A stretch of DNA of 64,000 bases, from assembly GCF_905220365.1 (NCBI RefSeq), contig NC_061129.1, forward strand, positions 14,694,803 through 14,758,802, in the 5' to 3' direction. Shown here in pieces: positions 26,701 through 41,700 of this stretch (position 1 is the first letter of the stretch; every line of letters starts with the position of its first letter). The translations under genes and the position numbers were made by a program. The notes below the pieces were generated by a model, which worked only from the letters and a program-made list of their open reading frames with translations, did no database searches and was not told the DNA's origin. Source of the stretch: Vanessa cardui. Its lineage: Eukaryota > Arthropoda > Insecta > Lepidoptera > Nymphalidae.

Positions 26701-29700
26701 CACGATGATTCCTAAATTCTTCTAAAATATATTAATATGACGTGTATTAAAATTTGGACTTTCTTCTCAGACGACTTATGATGGTTTTCATTGCATCAAT
26801 CTTATTTGAAAATGACCGTGAAAAAGAGAAAAAAATATTCAATGGACTGCTGAAATTGAATTTTTCGATGTTTAACTCGATCTTGCTGAGAGTAGTTAAT
26901 TAAATTATCAAATAATAATTCAGATATGCAGATGATATAATATTTCTTAACATGCCATAATAAATATTTAAAAATAAATCAAATATTAAAATAAATGCGA
27001 AAGTTATAATAACAACTTCATCTTATTAACAAACATACTTTTATAAGCTTTGAATCTTCTGTGGAATTATATTCAAAGTTGATTACTTAGTCGTCATTAT
27101 AATTTATTTAATGATACAATAATTATCAAAAATATTGGAAATGTTATTCAATTAATCATTTCAGATGAATTAATAAATCTAAACAACGTTTATTATTGTT
27201 ATGACTGCCGTTACAAAAATAGTATAACAGTAAAGCTACTCCCTAGAACATATTTTAAACTCACTGTATTGTATCAGAATGGGGAATGCGACATTTTCAC
27301 AAATAATATTTATATGTTAATTTGAGCGTTAACCGTTAACGATCGTTCACGCAGTTTTTGAGCTTTCCCGAGGGAGGAAAAATGAACGAGTAATTACAGG
27401 TACAGAGAATATAATATATCTATATATTTTTATTACTATGGTAGATGGACGCGCAAGTGGTCTATCTGATGGCTAGTCATAACTACCCTAAGACAAGAAA
27501 TGATAACTTTACCGTTAAACCAATCAATCAATCCAAGCCAAAATCGACCAAGGGTTTTAAATTTTAAAAGTCAAATTTCTTGTAACGGTACCTGTTGCTA
27601 TATCTTTGTCTATGGCATAAGGTAGGATACCTTGCCATCTGGTAGAGCGATTGCTTGTCTTCTTCCTCAAATAAAGTACTTAGTATACCCGTGAAGTGGC
27701 TTCGAATACGACTTAAATTCATCTTTATTAGTCAAGACATTTACTTTATACTTAGTAATTAAGTGCTACATCAGATTTCAAGACAACATTCTTAGTAATT
27801 AAAAGACTGTTTAGATAAATGCGTTGTTTGTTTTAAGTATGTTCCGCATACGACAAACTAATTTTATTGTATGTTTTAGAAATGAATGTATACTTTAATA
27901 TCGTTATTGCTTTTTTGTATAATAAGTATTATATGTAATTTGTAAATCTTTCTTTCAAAAAAAAAAAATCACATGTTGGTGGTCGTTTAACTTACCCACC
28001 TCAAAATCAAGTCACCCTGTTACACCAACATAGATATGTAGTTATCCTTTTTTCATTTTTCGAGATCATACTCCAGTCTCTTCAAAATAAAATGAATCAG
28101 CTGACCATCGCGGAAGATGTCGAGTAACGTACACGAAATAAAACGAAGCCGTATTGATATCCTTGTTTTAAAGGTAGATAACAAAACCACATGGGAAACG
28201 TGCTAAAAGATAAAAATGTCCTTATTATAATAATATAATTTTAAATATATTTGTATTTAAACATAATTGAGTGTTAAAAAGACTATCGATACTATAAATA
28301 CTATCGATGCTAATCGCTGCCTGTGAACAATACTATCTATGGTATTATCGATAGTATCGACATAATTAATCAAAACGAAATTGTCGATAGTACTATCGAT
28401 GTCCTGAATAGTTTTCGAGGTCAACTATCGATAATCAAACTATCGATAGTCCTGCAACACAGTTAAATAGATTTATATGTATATAGAATTAAAACTGACT
28501 CACGTATATGACGGATAATATATCATATATCAATAAGGAATTATGGGAATTCATTGATATTATTTACGCCGATGTATTCTATCGACGGATCAATGAGACT
28601 AGAGAAGTAATTTCCTCCTTTCACGACTACATTTTTCTGATCACTCCGAGTATTTATACCCAGTAGCGAATATTTAACCAGCGCGATTCAGCAAAATGAC
28701 ATTTCCAATCAGCGCCATCTGTCGTTACCGTATTGTAACATAGGCAATTATACAGATGTTATTTTAGTAAATTATAGATCGGTTCTTTAGGCATTTTATT
28801 GTATACTGCATTATGTATTCTATGTCTTTATAGTTCATAAGCAAGTCTACTGTTACACAAGTGCACGCTGGCACGTTTCGCAGTGCAATTGATGCGCGAA
28901 ATATTGGTGCCTTACGCTTCAGAGCGTAACGGGTCTCGTCAACTCTTTACTTTCACTTAACGCTGATTCTGGTCCTATCCTCGTATGGAGCAATTCTCAT
29001 ATATATATATACTCAATACATAAAATGTACGTAATGTTACTATTTGACAATAATAGTTTAAATATACTCGATTGAATGCCACTTTAATACGTCGTTGGCT
29101 GTTTTCACTGTTGCCTTACAAAGACGTAAAAATGTAGTATAATAATTAATACCTTTGTAAAATATAACTGCAGACGTGCGCCTATATTCTAATATGTGTA
29201 GAAAATATTATTAATATTATATTTAATATTACAAAACAAAAATAAATAGCTTAACATAATATTTCATAGATGATAAGACTCAAAGTCGCCGGGGTATTTA
29301 AAAAAAATTGTCTTGTGATGGGATTTGTTTATCAAAATCATTTAAGACAATTCGACGCAGTTCCAGCGATACAGAATCTAGTTTGCGGAAAAAAAACAGG
29401 TGCAAAGTCCGACATGCAAGGTGACACACAAGGCCGTAACCGTAACCTTGTGAGTATACGCCAATTATTGAGATACCCACGATGCCGCCCCTCGGCAACT
29501 GATCCGTAACGTAGGCCTTACAACAATATTATATATTTCTATCGTAACAGTATATATTTTAATCGTCAAGCACGAGGAGTACATAAAAACTCGTAATACA
29601 AGGTTTCTATCTTCGCAAATTCGATTGATCTTTGATCTTTCCGTGGACAAGATGCTCGCTTCTGTATTAGAATTTGTCAAATAACTTTAGTTTTGTCAAT

Positions 29701-32700
29701 TAATTAATAAATTAAAATTTAATAAGAGAACTTTGATAAATAAAGCGTATTATTCGATACAAAGATTTTGAAGGTAAAAAGGTGTGTAGTAAGTATTCGT
29801 TGTTTTCTATACGGAATAATTGAATAATAACATTGTATTTTATCATGTATGCATTGTCGGAAAAGCGTAACCATTTATTGATTTTGTTTCTTCTCGCTAA
29901 AACTACTTAGAACCGACGGTAGCTTTAAGTTATTGTATTATCACACCAAAACTGCTAATACAGAATTAATCAGTGCAGTAAAATCTGCGAACCAAATTAA
30001 AACGTTTTTGTGAAGACATGGTCACAGCTATTATAATAGTATATAATGGTCACTTAAAATATGACATGGACGGTTATATGTTTTATTACCTACATTACCT
30101 TTGAATAAATAACAAAAAAAACAATGGGTATTAAATTAAAACTAGATCTTTAGCTGGGATGGCCCAGTGGTTAGAACGCGTGCATCTTAACCGATTATTG
30201 CGTGTTCAAATCCAGGTAAACACCGCTGAATAAAAGTTTATAATTCATCTCGTTCTCGGGGGTGAAGGAGCGTTTCATCGAAATTCTGACACATCTGCAA
30301 TCCACCAACACGCGTCGGAACAGCGTGGTGGGATATGTTCCAAACTCCTTCCATAGTGGGAGAGGAGGCCTCAGCACAGCATTCTGAAATTCAAAGGCCT
30401 TTACTGTACTCTTACTGTAGATCTTTATTCCGCAACGGTCGATTTCTATATTATAATAAAAAGATATTATAGATAAGTAATACTATGAAAGTAATATTTA
30501 CCTAAATTGGTTTTTTGTATGCATAAATCACAGATAATTATTGTAATCCGATTATTTCATAACTCATACTATAAAACAAATTGTTTTAATTATAATGATA
30601 GGCAATACTGGTCGTCAAGCGATTTATCATTACGATGCAATATATGCACATGCATCGTTACATTTTAATTCGACTTGGAATTATTTGATGACTCCACTAA
30701 AACAACGCTTACCCGATTTAAAATTATTTTGTCTGTTTTATATTTCTATGTCGCCCATGTTTACGGACGGCGCGGCGGTAACTACTTAAAATCCAAACTT
30801 CAAATCTTTTAACACTAGCAAAAAGTTATTAAAATAGTTAACCAATACTAATTATATAAATACGAAAGTGACTCTGTTTGTTACGCTTTAACGATCTGAC
30901 CCTTATCTGTTTGATGAAATTTGGTATAAAGCATTGCATCCCATAGAAGAACATACGTTATTTTTTTTTTAAATAACACCCGATGAGCAACCCCATAAAC
31001 GCGGGCATCTTGTTGTTAGTATAAGTACGCTATTGTTTTATTTCCGTTTCGTTGTGATAGCATTCATATAAAATATTGTCTTTATACCTTTTTAAACATC
31101 GTAATGTTTTTCTTGAATTTTATTTATAATGTAAACTAGTTCGAGTATAGTATCCCCAGGTTACGGTTTATTCTAGTTCAGGGTCCAAGGGAATGTAATT
31201 AAATTATACAACGTTTTGTGTTTTTTTTTTTAATTCAACGGCGTTTTAATACTGCATTGTTTGATATTTAGTTTCACCTGTCTCGATGTTTATATTAAGG
31301 CCTAGTAAGGAATTATACAATTTTGTTTGAGTTTAAATGTGTATAACACGCAACACATAATACAAATAAAATCCAAAAAAAACGGCTACCATTTTTACTA
31401 CTACTACTAAGTAAATTATAATTAAGATTCTTAAATATTTCATCACGAATTTTAGTGTGGAAATATCCACAGTTAAGTTGGACTGTGCTTAAAATGTCAT
31501 TTCTTTACAACCAGCCGTTACTATGAGTTTCAGCTGCTTATATTTTCCTTATAAGAAGTTATGGCCATGTGTGTACACGTTTTATTATTAGATGAAAACA
31601 CCTTGTATATCAAAATGTCAAACGTAAGCTGCACATAATTATCACGAAGCATCTTGACTTTAAAAAACAGAATTTCTATAAGACATTTTGTTATTGCATC
31701 TGTACAGGCAGACTTACAAATGTTTGAAATTTTACTTGTAATTGTATGCTTTTAAAACGTTCATACAAACAGACGTAGTCATTGTTTTTATATGTCATTG
31801 TTCTTTTAATAATGACATTGAAATGCTGATTTCGATAAATTGATTAAATTTAAATAATAAATTATGTGATTAAGGAAACTACTTACATTTTCTGATAAGT
31901 ATTTAATGTTCCCTCCTTGGGCTCTGCCATAATCCTCTCCATGTCTAGCAGTGGATTATGATTGCCTGATGATGATGATGATGATGCTAATTATGATGAT
32001 GAATACTCCAATCATATAATATAAATTATGTAAATATTTCAAATATACTAATATATCGTCGTCAACGGATACAACTTGCCTTATGTTATATTCGTGACAA
32101 AATAATATATGCAAATAACCATTGTATTTTAATAATAAAATATTATTTGATTTCGTGATTATTGATCTATCGTATATCGTATGAGTTTTCCCAAGTGACA
32201 CTAAATTGTGGTATTCAAGGAGCCGTCTCAAACAGATGGTTGCGATTTTTGATTCGATCTCGTGGCGTGACTGTAAATCCTCAACGCGGAATCTACGCCT
32301 CTCCGACAACGTGTAATGCCCTTAAATACAGTAATTAAGAATATGGTAACGGGACCTTGGATAAAAACATACAAAAAGAATTGGAATTCTTCGTATCGTA
32401 TTCGCCGGTCTCTGGGAAGAATCTTAATAGAAAATACAAAGAGTAAAGTCATGAATATGATGTGATAGCTTCTCTTACTAAATAATCATCAAGAATAAAT
32501 AAATATATATCTGTCTTTATAATGTTAGTTATGAACCCAATGTCACTTCATATAGTGACGTCATTTTATATATGTTCTTTCTTGAATGTCAATGTAAATA
32601 TGTACTTACATTTATTTGCCAAAATGTTGCTGATCCGTTCGGATGTCTTTCACGCGTTAAAGCTTAAGCATATTAAACTTTAAAGGTCATTGTAATGCTG

Positions 32701-35700
32701 GATCAGTATCTTAAGTTTATAAGAAACTTCATGTTAAGTTTTGTTTTCCTAATAGGCAACTTGACTGGAAAATGGGTCACCTTGGCAATATTTATCACTC
32801 CTTGTAATTTCAACGCGCCCCTAGCCTTAAGAACTGAGATTTTTGTCCTTTCTGCCTGCTGTTACACTGACTCACCCTTCAATCTGGAACCTAACAATAC
32901 TCAGTGTTGCGGTTTGGTAATGAGTAGGTGGTATCTACCCAGGCGGGCTCACACAAAGCCCTACCACCGAGTAGGTAAATATTTTTGCTTTTATATTTTT
33001 GATTAAACCACGGCCTAGTAAATAGATTTTTATCAATAATAAATAATACTCACATTATAATATTACAGTTCTCATATATTTAGAGGACAATAGAGCATAT
33101 ATTATAAGCAAAAAAATCGTATAAATTTGTTGCCCGAGTAGTACCTCGTTCACCTCGCTGGGTATCCAAGGTTTCCTTCGCAGATACTAGAATGTTCGAT
33201 TACGGACTGCAGCATATTTGGCGCATACTGTTTAAGATTCTTTTGAAGTAGGTAAGACATTCTGGTAAGGTTTCCATATAAATTGGTATATGAACTCCGT
33301 TCAAACATTGAACTCTTTGTCCTGTAACTTGAGAAAAAAATAGAATTCCTAATTTAAAACTAAAAGAAAATGATAACATCCTGACCGTTTTGAGTTATTC
33401 TTTTGATAATACATCAACGGCAAACATTTGTCGCCCGACCCGAGATTTGAACATGGAATTGGCTCTGTAGCTTTATATTGTATAGCTAGCCATAAGACCA
33501 ACGAGCCATAACCACATCTATATTATCTAGAACGAAGAAGAAGTAATCTATTAAAAAGAATTTAAATGAAGTCTTGTTTAAAAATGTAAAGATATTAATT
33601 TGCAACAAATGCTGATGCATTTATCACAGCGCCGCGCCGCCTTACTTTATCGAGGTCAAATGACATGCTTTGAATGAAAACTCTTTGTGCAAAATGTAGT
33701 TTCCGTCATGGCTGGATTTGACTAATGAAACGTTAAAATACGCAGTAAATGTTGGAATCACATCAACATTTAATATCAACTACGGAAAGGTACGAACGGA
33801 AATATTATTGCAATTATTATTATCTTTGTGTTAAAAGTTCACGTTGAATAGCGTGATGGGTTGATACGATTCGATCGATAACACGACGCTCGTACCAAGA
33901 TCGGTAGGTCAGTGTCGGCTGTCATATGCGAACGGCGACATGGCCGTGACCCGCAAATGTGAGTTCCCATACATTACGAGATTAAATATTACCTCTCAAT
34001 GGAAATGAGTCTTAAGATGCTACATTTGTCACCGCAATGTGCACTCCAGATAGTATTTGTTGGTTACTTTGTAGGTCAAGGTCAAAGTCTTTCGAGATTA
34101 TCTCGGCAACTCCGCACTAATTCTCCAAACATTTAGATTATATACAATCTCTCACTCCATCCTCAAATCACAACTCAATAATATCAAGTATTGCTGTTTT
34201 CTTCTAGAATACGTGATATCTATCCAGAGGGGCTTGCACAGAGCCACAAGAACATCTGCACTTTTTTTATTATAATAAAAAAGTTACTCCAAGTTTTTCT
34301 GCCGATTCGTCTCTGTAGAATCGTCGTTATATAAGGTTTTAGGATTAATTAATTTTTAAAATGATACTTTAAAAGTGCTTCACGGGCATACTTGAAAATT
34401 TGTTTTTTATTTAGAAGCAGCGTTGGCAAAATGTGCAAAAATTGCATCAAACGCGAGAAAATTAATTATAATATATATGGAGGGACATTACATAAGTAGC
34501 ATTTAATTACGTAAGCACAAGTGTGATCCCAAACTCACACACGCACACATTCTTAACTCTTATAAAAAATAAAATATCCTGAAAAAGCTCCCACGCTACT
34601 ACTAAAAATTTCTCTATAAAAAACTTAATATAGATAATTGACTCGACGCGGGATTTGAAATGAAGATTTCGAGTCTTGCACCTTTATAAGATAGTCAGTA
34701 AAACCGCAATATAACGGATTATCCGTGGTATACTTACACGACCAATCTACTGATTGAAATTCTGAACGTTGTTACCTCCTGTATTAACATGTTTAAATGT
34801 TATTAATAACTAAAAATTTATAATTTTTTAAATTTCAATTTTCCAGACTACTTGATATAATAGCAATCGTGTATATTTATGATATGTTATGACCCTGTCT
34901 TTCACCACACACTTACACGTGATCCTTTGTCTAGCATTGCGAGTTGTATCCTGGTAAACCATGTAAGAACCCGCAAGATATCAGCGGTGGTAACTCTCCA
35001 CTGATTTCTTCATCCGTGCTCGCCGACGACGCGAAATATGATCGGCATGCATCTAATGAAAATCTGTTGTGTATCCGCCAGCCCGCATAACAAGTGACAG
35101 TTCCAAATAAATTAAATACGGTTTTCAAATTAAATTGTTTGCACGAGTCTACTTCAATAGAGTATAATATATTCATATTAATTTTGGAGCAGTTTGTTTA
35201 AATAAGATTTGATCAAACCTTTGCCTCGAAAACATAAACCTACCGTATTTCTCGCTGATAAAATGCATTCCCATGAGAGAAACCTAAGTAATTCATGGGA
35301 AAGTTTGACTATTCAAGGTTTAATTTACTTCCGATATATGTTTTAGTTTTGTAAGATTTTTAATTTTATCACAGTATGGTAGACCGGTGTTTTTTTTTCT
35401 CCTATTGTTGTTATTCTACTGTTGCGTTTAAATATTTAAAGTGATATTCTATATATAAATGTAGGTATATATGATGAAGTATTATACACAGCGCTATATA
35501 TACTATGGCGACTCTATTTATTCCCATTAATCAGGGACTAATCCCTGCTTTATCAAAAGGAATAAATGTACTGTGATAAATAATCTACTGATAGTACCTT
35601 GGGACATATTATAAAGTCGAGCCATGTTTATGTCGAAACTGGTGCGTATCGTAGCGTATCGATAACCGTTCTGATTACCTAAGAATTACACTCGATTACT

Positions 35701-38700
35701 GTAATAGTAAAATTGATTGTCAGTGTGTACCCGTTATTTATTACCTAAAGTTATTTTTTTGTAGTGACATAAAAACTAGTAATGACAATTGTTTCTCAAT
35801 ATATTTTAGATAATGTTATGTATGAATGCAAAAAGTTAAAAGTTTTTTCCAGAAATTGTGACGTACATACTATTAACACTAGGAACAAGAATAAACTTCT
35901 TACTCCAAGTACCTAATTACACAGGATTAGTGACTCTTTTGTGGGTGTATGTAAACGCTTTTAAAACATTATCCCAGAAGTCTTTAAATTCGACAAGTTC
36001 TAAAATGAAAAATGATATCCTCCTGTTTAATCTTACTTATTTCTGGATATATTGTTATGCGCAATCACATTTCACCCTAACATGCCTTCATTCCCACAAT
36101 CCGGTAGGATGACAATCTAGTACGATCGATAAAGGTTCAGTTGCGGACCAACAGCTTTACCTACTCTCCACGGCACGAGAGTCTAAACACTGCTAAATTT
36201 CGATTTATTGGGGCGGTCCCTCAGCGGCATTGCTTTACAGCTAGCCTGCCTAGCCAGCTGCCTAGTATATGCCTATAATTTAACTATCTAAGATTATGTT
36301 TTGAGCATTCATTCGCCTACAGTCAAGTCAGTGTGTTTTTCAATTGATTAAATTGTATTATTTACGAAGAAAAAAGCATATGAAACGACACTTGTGTCAC
36401 AACATATTTCAAAATCGACAAAATGTGCAATGTTGCATACTGTAATACCCGATTCTTATTACTCACTTACGTAATGCTCGAATCTGACAGTTACAATGAA
36501 ATGGAATTCTCCTGATATGCTACCCGAATGTCGGGCCAGGTCAGTCTTATAATCCACAAAAGTTATGATATATAAAGTAGTAAAAAATACAACACTTCAA
36601 TTACAATTATCATACAAAAAACGTTCTCGTATGATTACAATAATATTATATAATGAGCCTGACCCTCATACTGAAGTAGTTTTTAATTATTTTAAACTGC
36701 GCCTTAACCTTGATTTTTCTCCTACCGTCGAAAACTTTAGACATAAATGTAAGGATGTTTTGGCAAATTATTCTTATAGGTCACGATTAATTCCAACGTC
36801 ATTTGATTTCAACTTACTTTTAGTGGTGTAATGATACCTTACAGCCTTGGAAATAGAAGAGAAATATAATTGAATAGTTATTAAGCTTATTTTTCCCGAA
36901 TTTTCAATTTATTAAATAAAAAAGAGCTAGATGATAAAATGTACTATGTCGGACTATAACAGAAGATGTGTCTTAACAAAATATATTTAGTATATATTTC
37001 TTTTTTGCTTACCATTATCTTAACAACTTTTTTGTTTTCCTCGTATTTCGTTGTATTTGTATTTTTTTAATATGTTCAAGAGGCCAAGGTAACAAACAAG
37101 TGTGTGTTTTTGCCAATGCTGTATATTATTATCCATTGTCTTATATGATGATAGATTCGCCAAATTTAAGAAAAGTAGTTGGTGCAAATCATGTATCAAA
37201 TAAAAATAAAAACTGACAGCGACATCTGAAACCTTTTTCATTATAATAATATGATAATAATGTAAGATTTTACTCAAAAACTCTGCATTCGTGTTAAAGT
37301 TTGACATACATTATTATGTTGAGATTGGCAATACGAATAAAAACTGTGAATGTATAAATAATGCATATTATAAATAATATTTAATATAATGCATTTTAGC
37401 TCATATTTTATGTACATTTTTAGTTTCTGCTTGGCAAACTCACACTCTTCCTGGCGAAACAAATTACAAATACACATGTCCATTACTGTTCTGGCATGAA
37501 TTTCGACTATAACTTGTACAAGTTACCCTCCTCTTACAACGTAGGTTCCTTCAAACGTGATGAGGTAACTTGCGGGCTGACCGGCGACTAGCACTGTTCA
37601 CTCTTTTTGGTTGGTTGTAGTGGCTGTCTTTGCGTTTGGCCGCTACTACCACATACCATTACTTACAGTGGAGTCATATGCCCAACGAGTTTAAATAAAA
37701 AAATAAAATAAAAGCCTTTAAAGTATTATTGTTACTGTTATCTTCTATGTATCATAAATACTACATAATTTGGGTATGAATGGAAAGATATAATAAATCA
37801 ATTAGTTTCAAACTCAATGGGTTTTGGGTATTTATTATTCTGTTGTCAATCTGTTTCAATTAACTCATTATGGATTAAAGCCACTGAATATTCCGTTAAA
37901 ATCCAACAAGACAATTGGGTCAAGGAACCTGCCGAATAAAGAGATACTCGAAATTCATTCGTAAAACACGACCAGAGGTTATATTGGGTAGATTTTATTT
38001 TTGATTTACAGGGCACTGAGTTTTGTGTGAAGCATAACCAAATAAACAGTTGTAACTAATTCTTGTTCCACTAGTTTTAAAAGATTCTTAATATTAAAAA
38101 GTCTGTTTATAATATTATGCATTAATTTTAGAAAGAGTCGAGATGGTTCATGCGGCCGTTCTACTAAATTATACGTAACATACGATATGTTCCCGATTCT
38201 ATTTCTTACAAAAATAAACCTCAGCTGAATCATAACTGGGGAAATTCTACCGACTTTTGTTTAGCGATTTTTATTTTATTTAACCTTATCCAACTTCGAC
38301 CGAACCGCAATTGGCTAGTTGTCTTAGTAGATCGAGGAAACAGTTAAATAGTAACGATTATGCGCCTTACACGTAATTATATTTGTCGAAGTACTACTAT
38401 TCGATCCAACAGTGAAACGTTTCTAAGACCCTTTATTTTAACTAAGTACATATATACAAAATCATAAATCAAAATAAACTTTGTTCAAGTAGGCTTTATA
38501 GGCACTTTTGAATCGTCATTTTACAATTAACTGAAGCTACTACCGGTTCGGAAAGCAGATTCTACCGAGAAGAACCGGCAAGAAACTCAGTAGTTACTGT
38601 GTTTCAACTTTAAAAAAATACAAAGTCACGTTAGTTTAATCCAATTATTTAAATTAATATATCCTGCTTGGAAGTCAACAGGTATTAACACTCCAATTTT

Positions 38701-41700
38701 TAAAAACGATTTGAATTTAGGAAACGGCAAAGTTAAAAATGTCTGCGTAATTTTATTATACGTTCAATACATTTATTGTTCTATACTGGAACAGCTTGGC
38801 GCAATAGCTATAGCCATACCTTTTCTCGTCGAGTTCGTTGTCCAGTAGCTTTTCCATATAAGTATGAACCTTGTTGCTCTATATTCTTTTCGATCTAGGG
38901 TCAAGTGTATTAATATTGGCATGTAAATTAATTTGTATAATTTGTTTCCCTCAGGCCGGAATCATGGTGGGTATCGGCAGTGCTGCGGACTATCCGCGCG
39001 GTCGCGTTAGTCTTCGACATCATCACCTTCCCCGTACACCTCATCATCCAGCGACCATGGAGGAAACGAGAGCTCTCGCGTCGAATCAAGGTGAGGAGTT
39101 TAAATTTAAGAATTAATTTTGATATTATAATATAAGATAAATACTTGAAACAGCTATACGTAACAGAAGTGAAATCTTTAAAAAATTACACGCAGCGAAT
39201 GGCATTGCATTACAATATAAAAAAAAACGCACACTGCCCGACCAGAGTAGTAAGATTCATTTTTAAACATTCTATATAATGTATGTAGTAGTTATAATAT
39301 AATTTATTTGGTTTACTTGAGTGAAAGCGCACTCAGCTTTAGAGCAATGCCCTTCACTGTTTACGCTCGGTCAGTGGTTATATCTTGAATGTTTACATAA
39401 TAACAGTTTAAAGTAAAAACATTTATATGATAAATCAATCATCACCATGGTAACGAGCCAGCAAACTATAGTTTTACGAAAAGTGCCGAGACACGTAATT
39501 TAATTCGATCATGGTTTTAGTACTGATATTCGATTATTTCTCTTATGGCATTTTCTCGATTTGATTAATTTCTGGCACAGATAATGAGTCTACATACATA
39601 ACAATCAAATGAATATTAACACTTTCAGAGACAGTTTACGTTTGTAGACGTCTTCGTAGCAAATACTTAGCTAATGTGTTCAGAGTAATGATCCTAACAG
39701 AATTGTTAAGCATAATTATTTAAAGAAAATACAAGTATAAAATTAACTATTAGTCGAATGTTAGATACATACATCGCTCTTAAAAGCTATATTATTACTT
39801 TCAAATTATTGAATACACTATAAACAACCGTAATTATAATAAAATAAACTATTAAAAATTAATTTCATAGATAATTTTGCACATTTACTGTGTAACATAA
39901 CACAAACATATATATGTACATTTATAATTATTGTCCGTTATTACGTGACGTTACCTTCCTAATATATAAATAGCTACATATAGATATAGGTTTATAATTA
40001 ATACTATTATTTTAATTTTTCAATCATCACGCAACAACTAAGTTAATAGTACACAACAAATTATATCAATTCCATTATTCCACTTATGTACAATAATACA
40101 TTACCTGTTACGATAGTACATAATACGCCGTGGCGTACATAGTCGTTATGCTTCAATATTACAGCTACAATGAATAAATCTTGTATAATCGTTGAGGAAA
40201 ATACTAGAAGAAGACTTAACACTTTTATTATACTTAATTACCTATTCGCTCGCGACTTCGCTAAAATGTCAATTTTTGTCACTGCAATTCTAGTATTTCT
40301 GAAATTTTCAAAAGCGTTTGATATTTTCCTTTAGTGAAAGAAGACAATATTTTTCAACTAAAACGTACATTCTTTATGCGAAATAATTTATTCATTCTCG
40401 TTCTTTAAAATAAGGGATTTAATAGTATAAATATATAGTAGCTAAGTAATAGGTATGACGTCTAAAAGGCGTTTACTCTCCGGTAAAGGCTCAACCTCTG
40501 TTATTATATTCAAAATATTATTTCTTTTCTCGTGGAAATTAGAATTTCTAAGATTCTTAATTAGCAAGAAAATAGGTTACGTATAACCTATAAGGTTATG
40601 ATAGTTCATTCATTCATTCAATTTACATGTAATCGATCAGCTGTAACTAATACCTAAAAAAATTTTTTCAGGCAAAAATAATAGAAACAACACCAGACAG
40701 CATAACCGTCAGATCCGTGTCGGAGCCCTGTGAACTGCACCTCCGCCTGGTCAAAGACAGAGTCACGACCATGGAGAGCATGCTGCGAGCCGCGGCGGCG
40801 CGCTGGCAGGAGCGGCCCTGCCTCGGCACGCGCGCCGTGCTCAGCGAGGAGGACGAGCCCCAACCCAATGGACGGGTCTTTAAAAAGGTAAACCAAACCG
40901 CAGCTAATGATATAGAACCATGACCTACAACTTTAAATCTGTGTAGATATATATTTGTATATTTTATAACGATACAGCTCATTGTAATAAAAAATTAAAA
41001 ACTAATAGTAACTATAGTCTATTCGCGTTAAGAATGCAGTGAGTTGTCATTGTTCAAACCTTTGACCAATCAAATCTTTTCAAATTACAAAGTCAAGTTC
41101 ACATTGAACAGGTAAAGACATAAGTTCTAACGTGATGGTTGTGGATTTAATTAATTATTAACTGATATTAAAAAAAATGAATACCACACCACTTTGTAAA
41201 AATAAAAGTGCGAGAAATGCTGCCACCACGTCTTACAAGAAGAAATTGCCATGTGGGATTTAGATAATGTTATGGAACTCGCTGCAGAAAAATATTTTAT
41301 TATAAACACTAACAACAACACTAGTAATAGTGTAAGTAATAGTGATTAAAATATTAATGACTTAATTTCGATTTTTTACGTTAATGTGTACTTTTTAAAT
41401 TCATTACACTGAGTCTTTGAAACAAATATAATTTGTTGGAATTTTAACACAAATATACATACACCTTTACCCTTCTTTTAAAAAGATTTGATTGGTCAAA
41501 CAATGACAACTTACTGCATTCTTAACGCGAACAGACTATAATGTGTTTTGATATTAAAGCTATTAAATTATGAATGGTAAAGGTTCTCGTGCCGTATTAA
41601 TCGTGACGACGTGATTCCTCAGTACAAAATGGGCGACTACTCGTGGCGCTCGTACAACGACGTGAGCACGGAGGCGCGCCAGTTCGGCGCCGGCCTGCGC

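Noticed and set aside
31956..32309. 117-codon minus-strand open frame
   Set aside because: Its end is the (TGA)n tail of a repeat read as poly-Ile; no recognisable protein.
32695..33006. 103-codon plus-strand open frame
   Set aside because: It lies across a SINE-type repeat; the open frame is incidental.
33425..33520. Possible tRNA gene on the minus strand
   Set aside because: The acceptor stem does not pair and the sequence is followed by SINE-like DNA; it is a tRNA-derived repeat, not a tRNA.
38006..38233. Possible transposon-derived coding remnant on the minus strand
   Set aside because: Suggestive composition only; no diagnostic motif of a transposase or reverse transcriptase could be identified.
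38871..39116. Open frame MLLYILFDLGSS... through MVGIGSAAD... at the second Acsl exon
   Set aside because: Wrong frame. The frame with WWVSAVLRTIRAV and RPWRKRELSRR matches the Acsl anchor and its phases fit both neighbouring exons.
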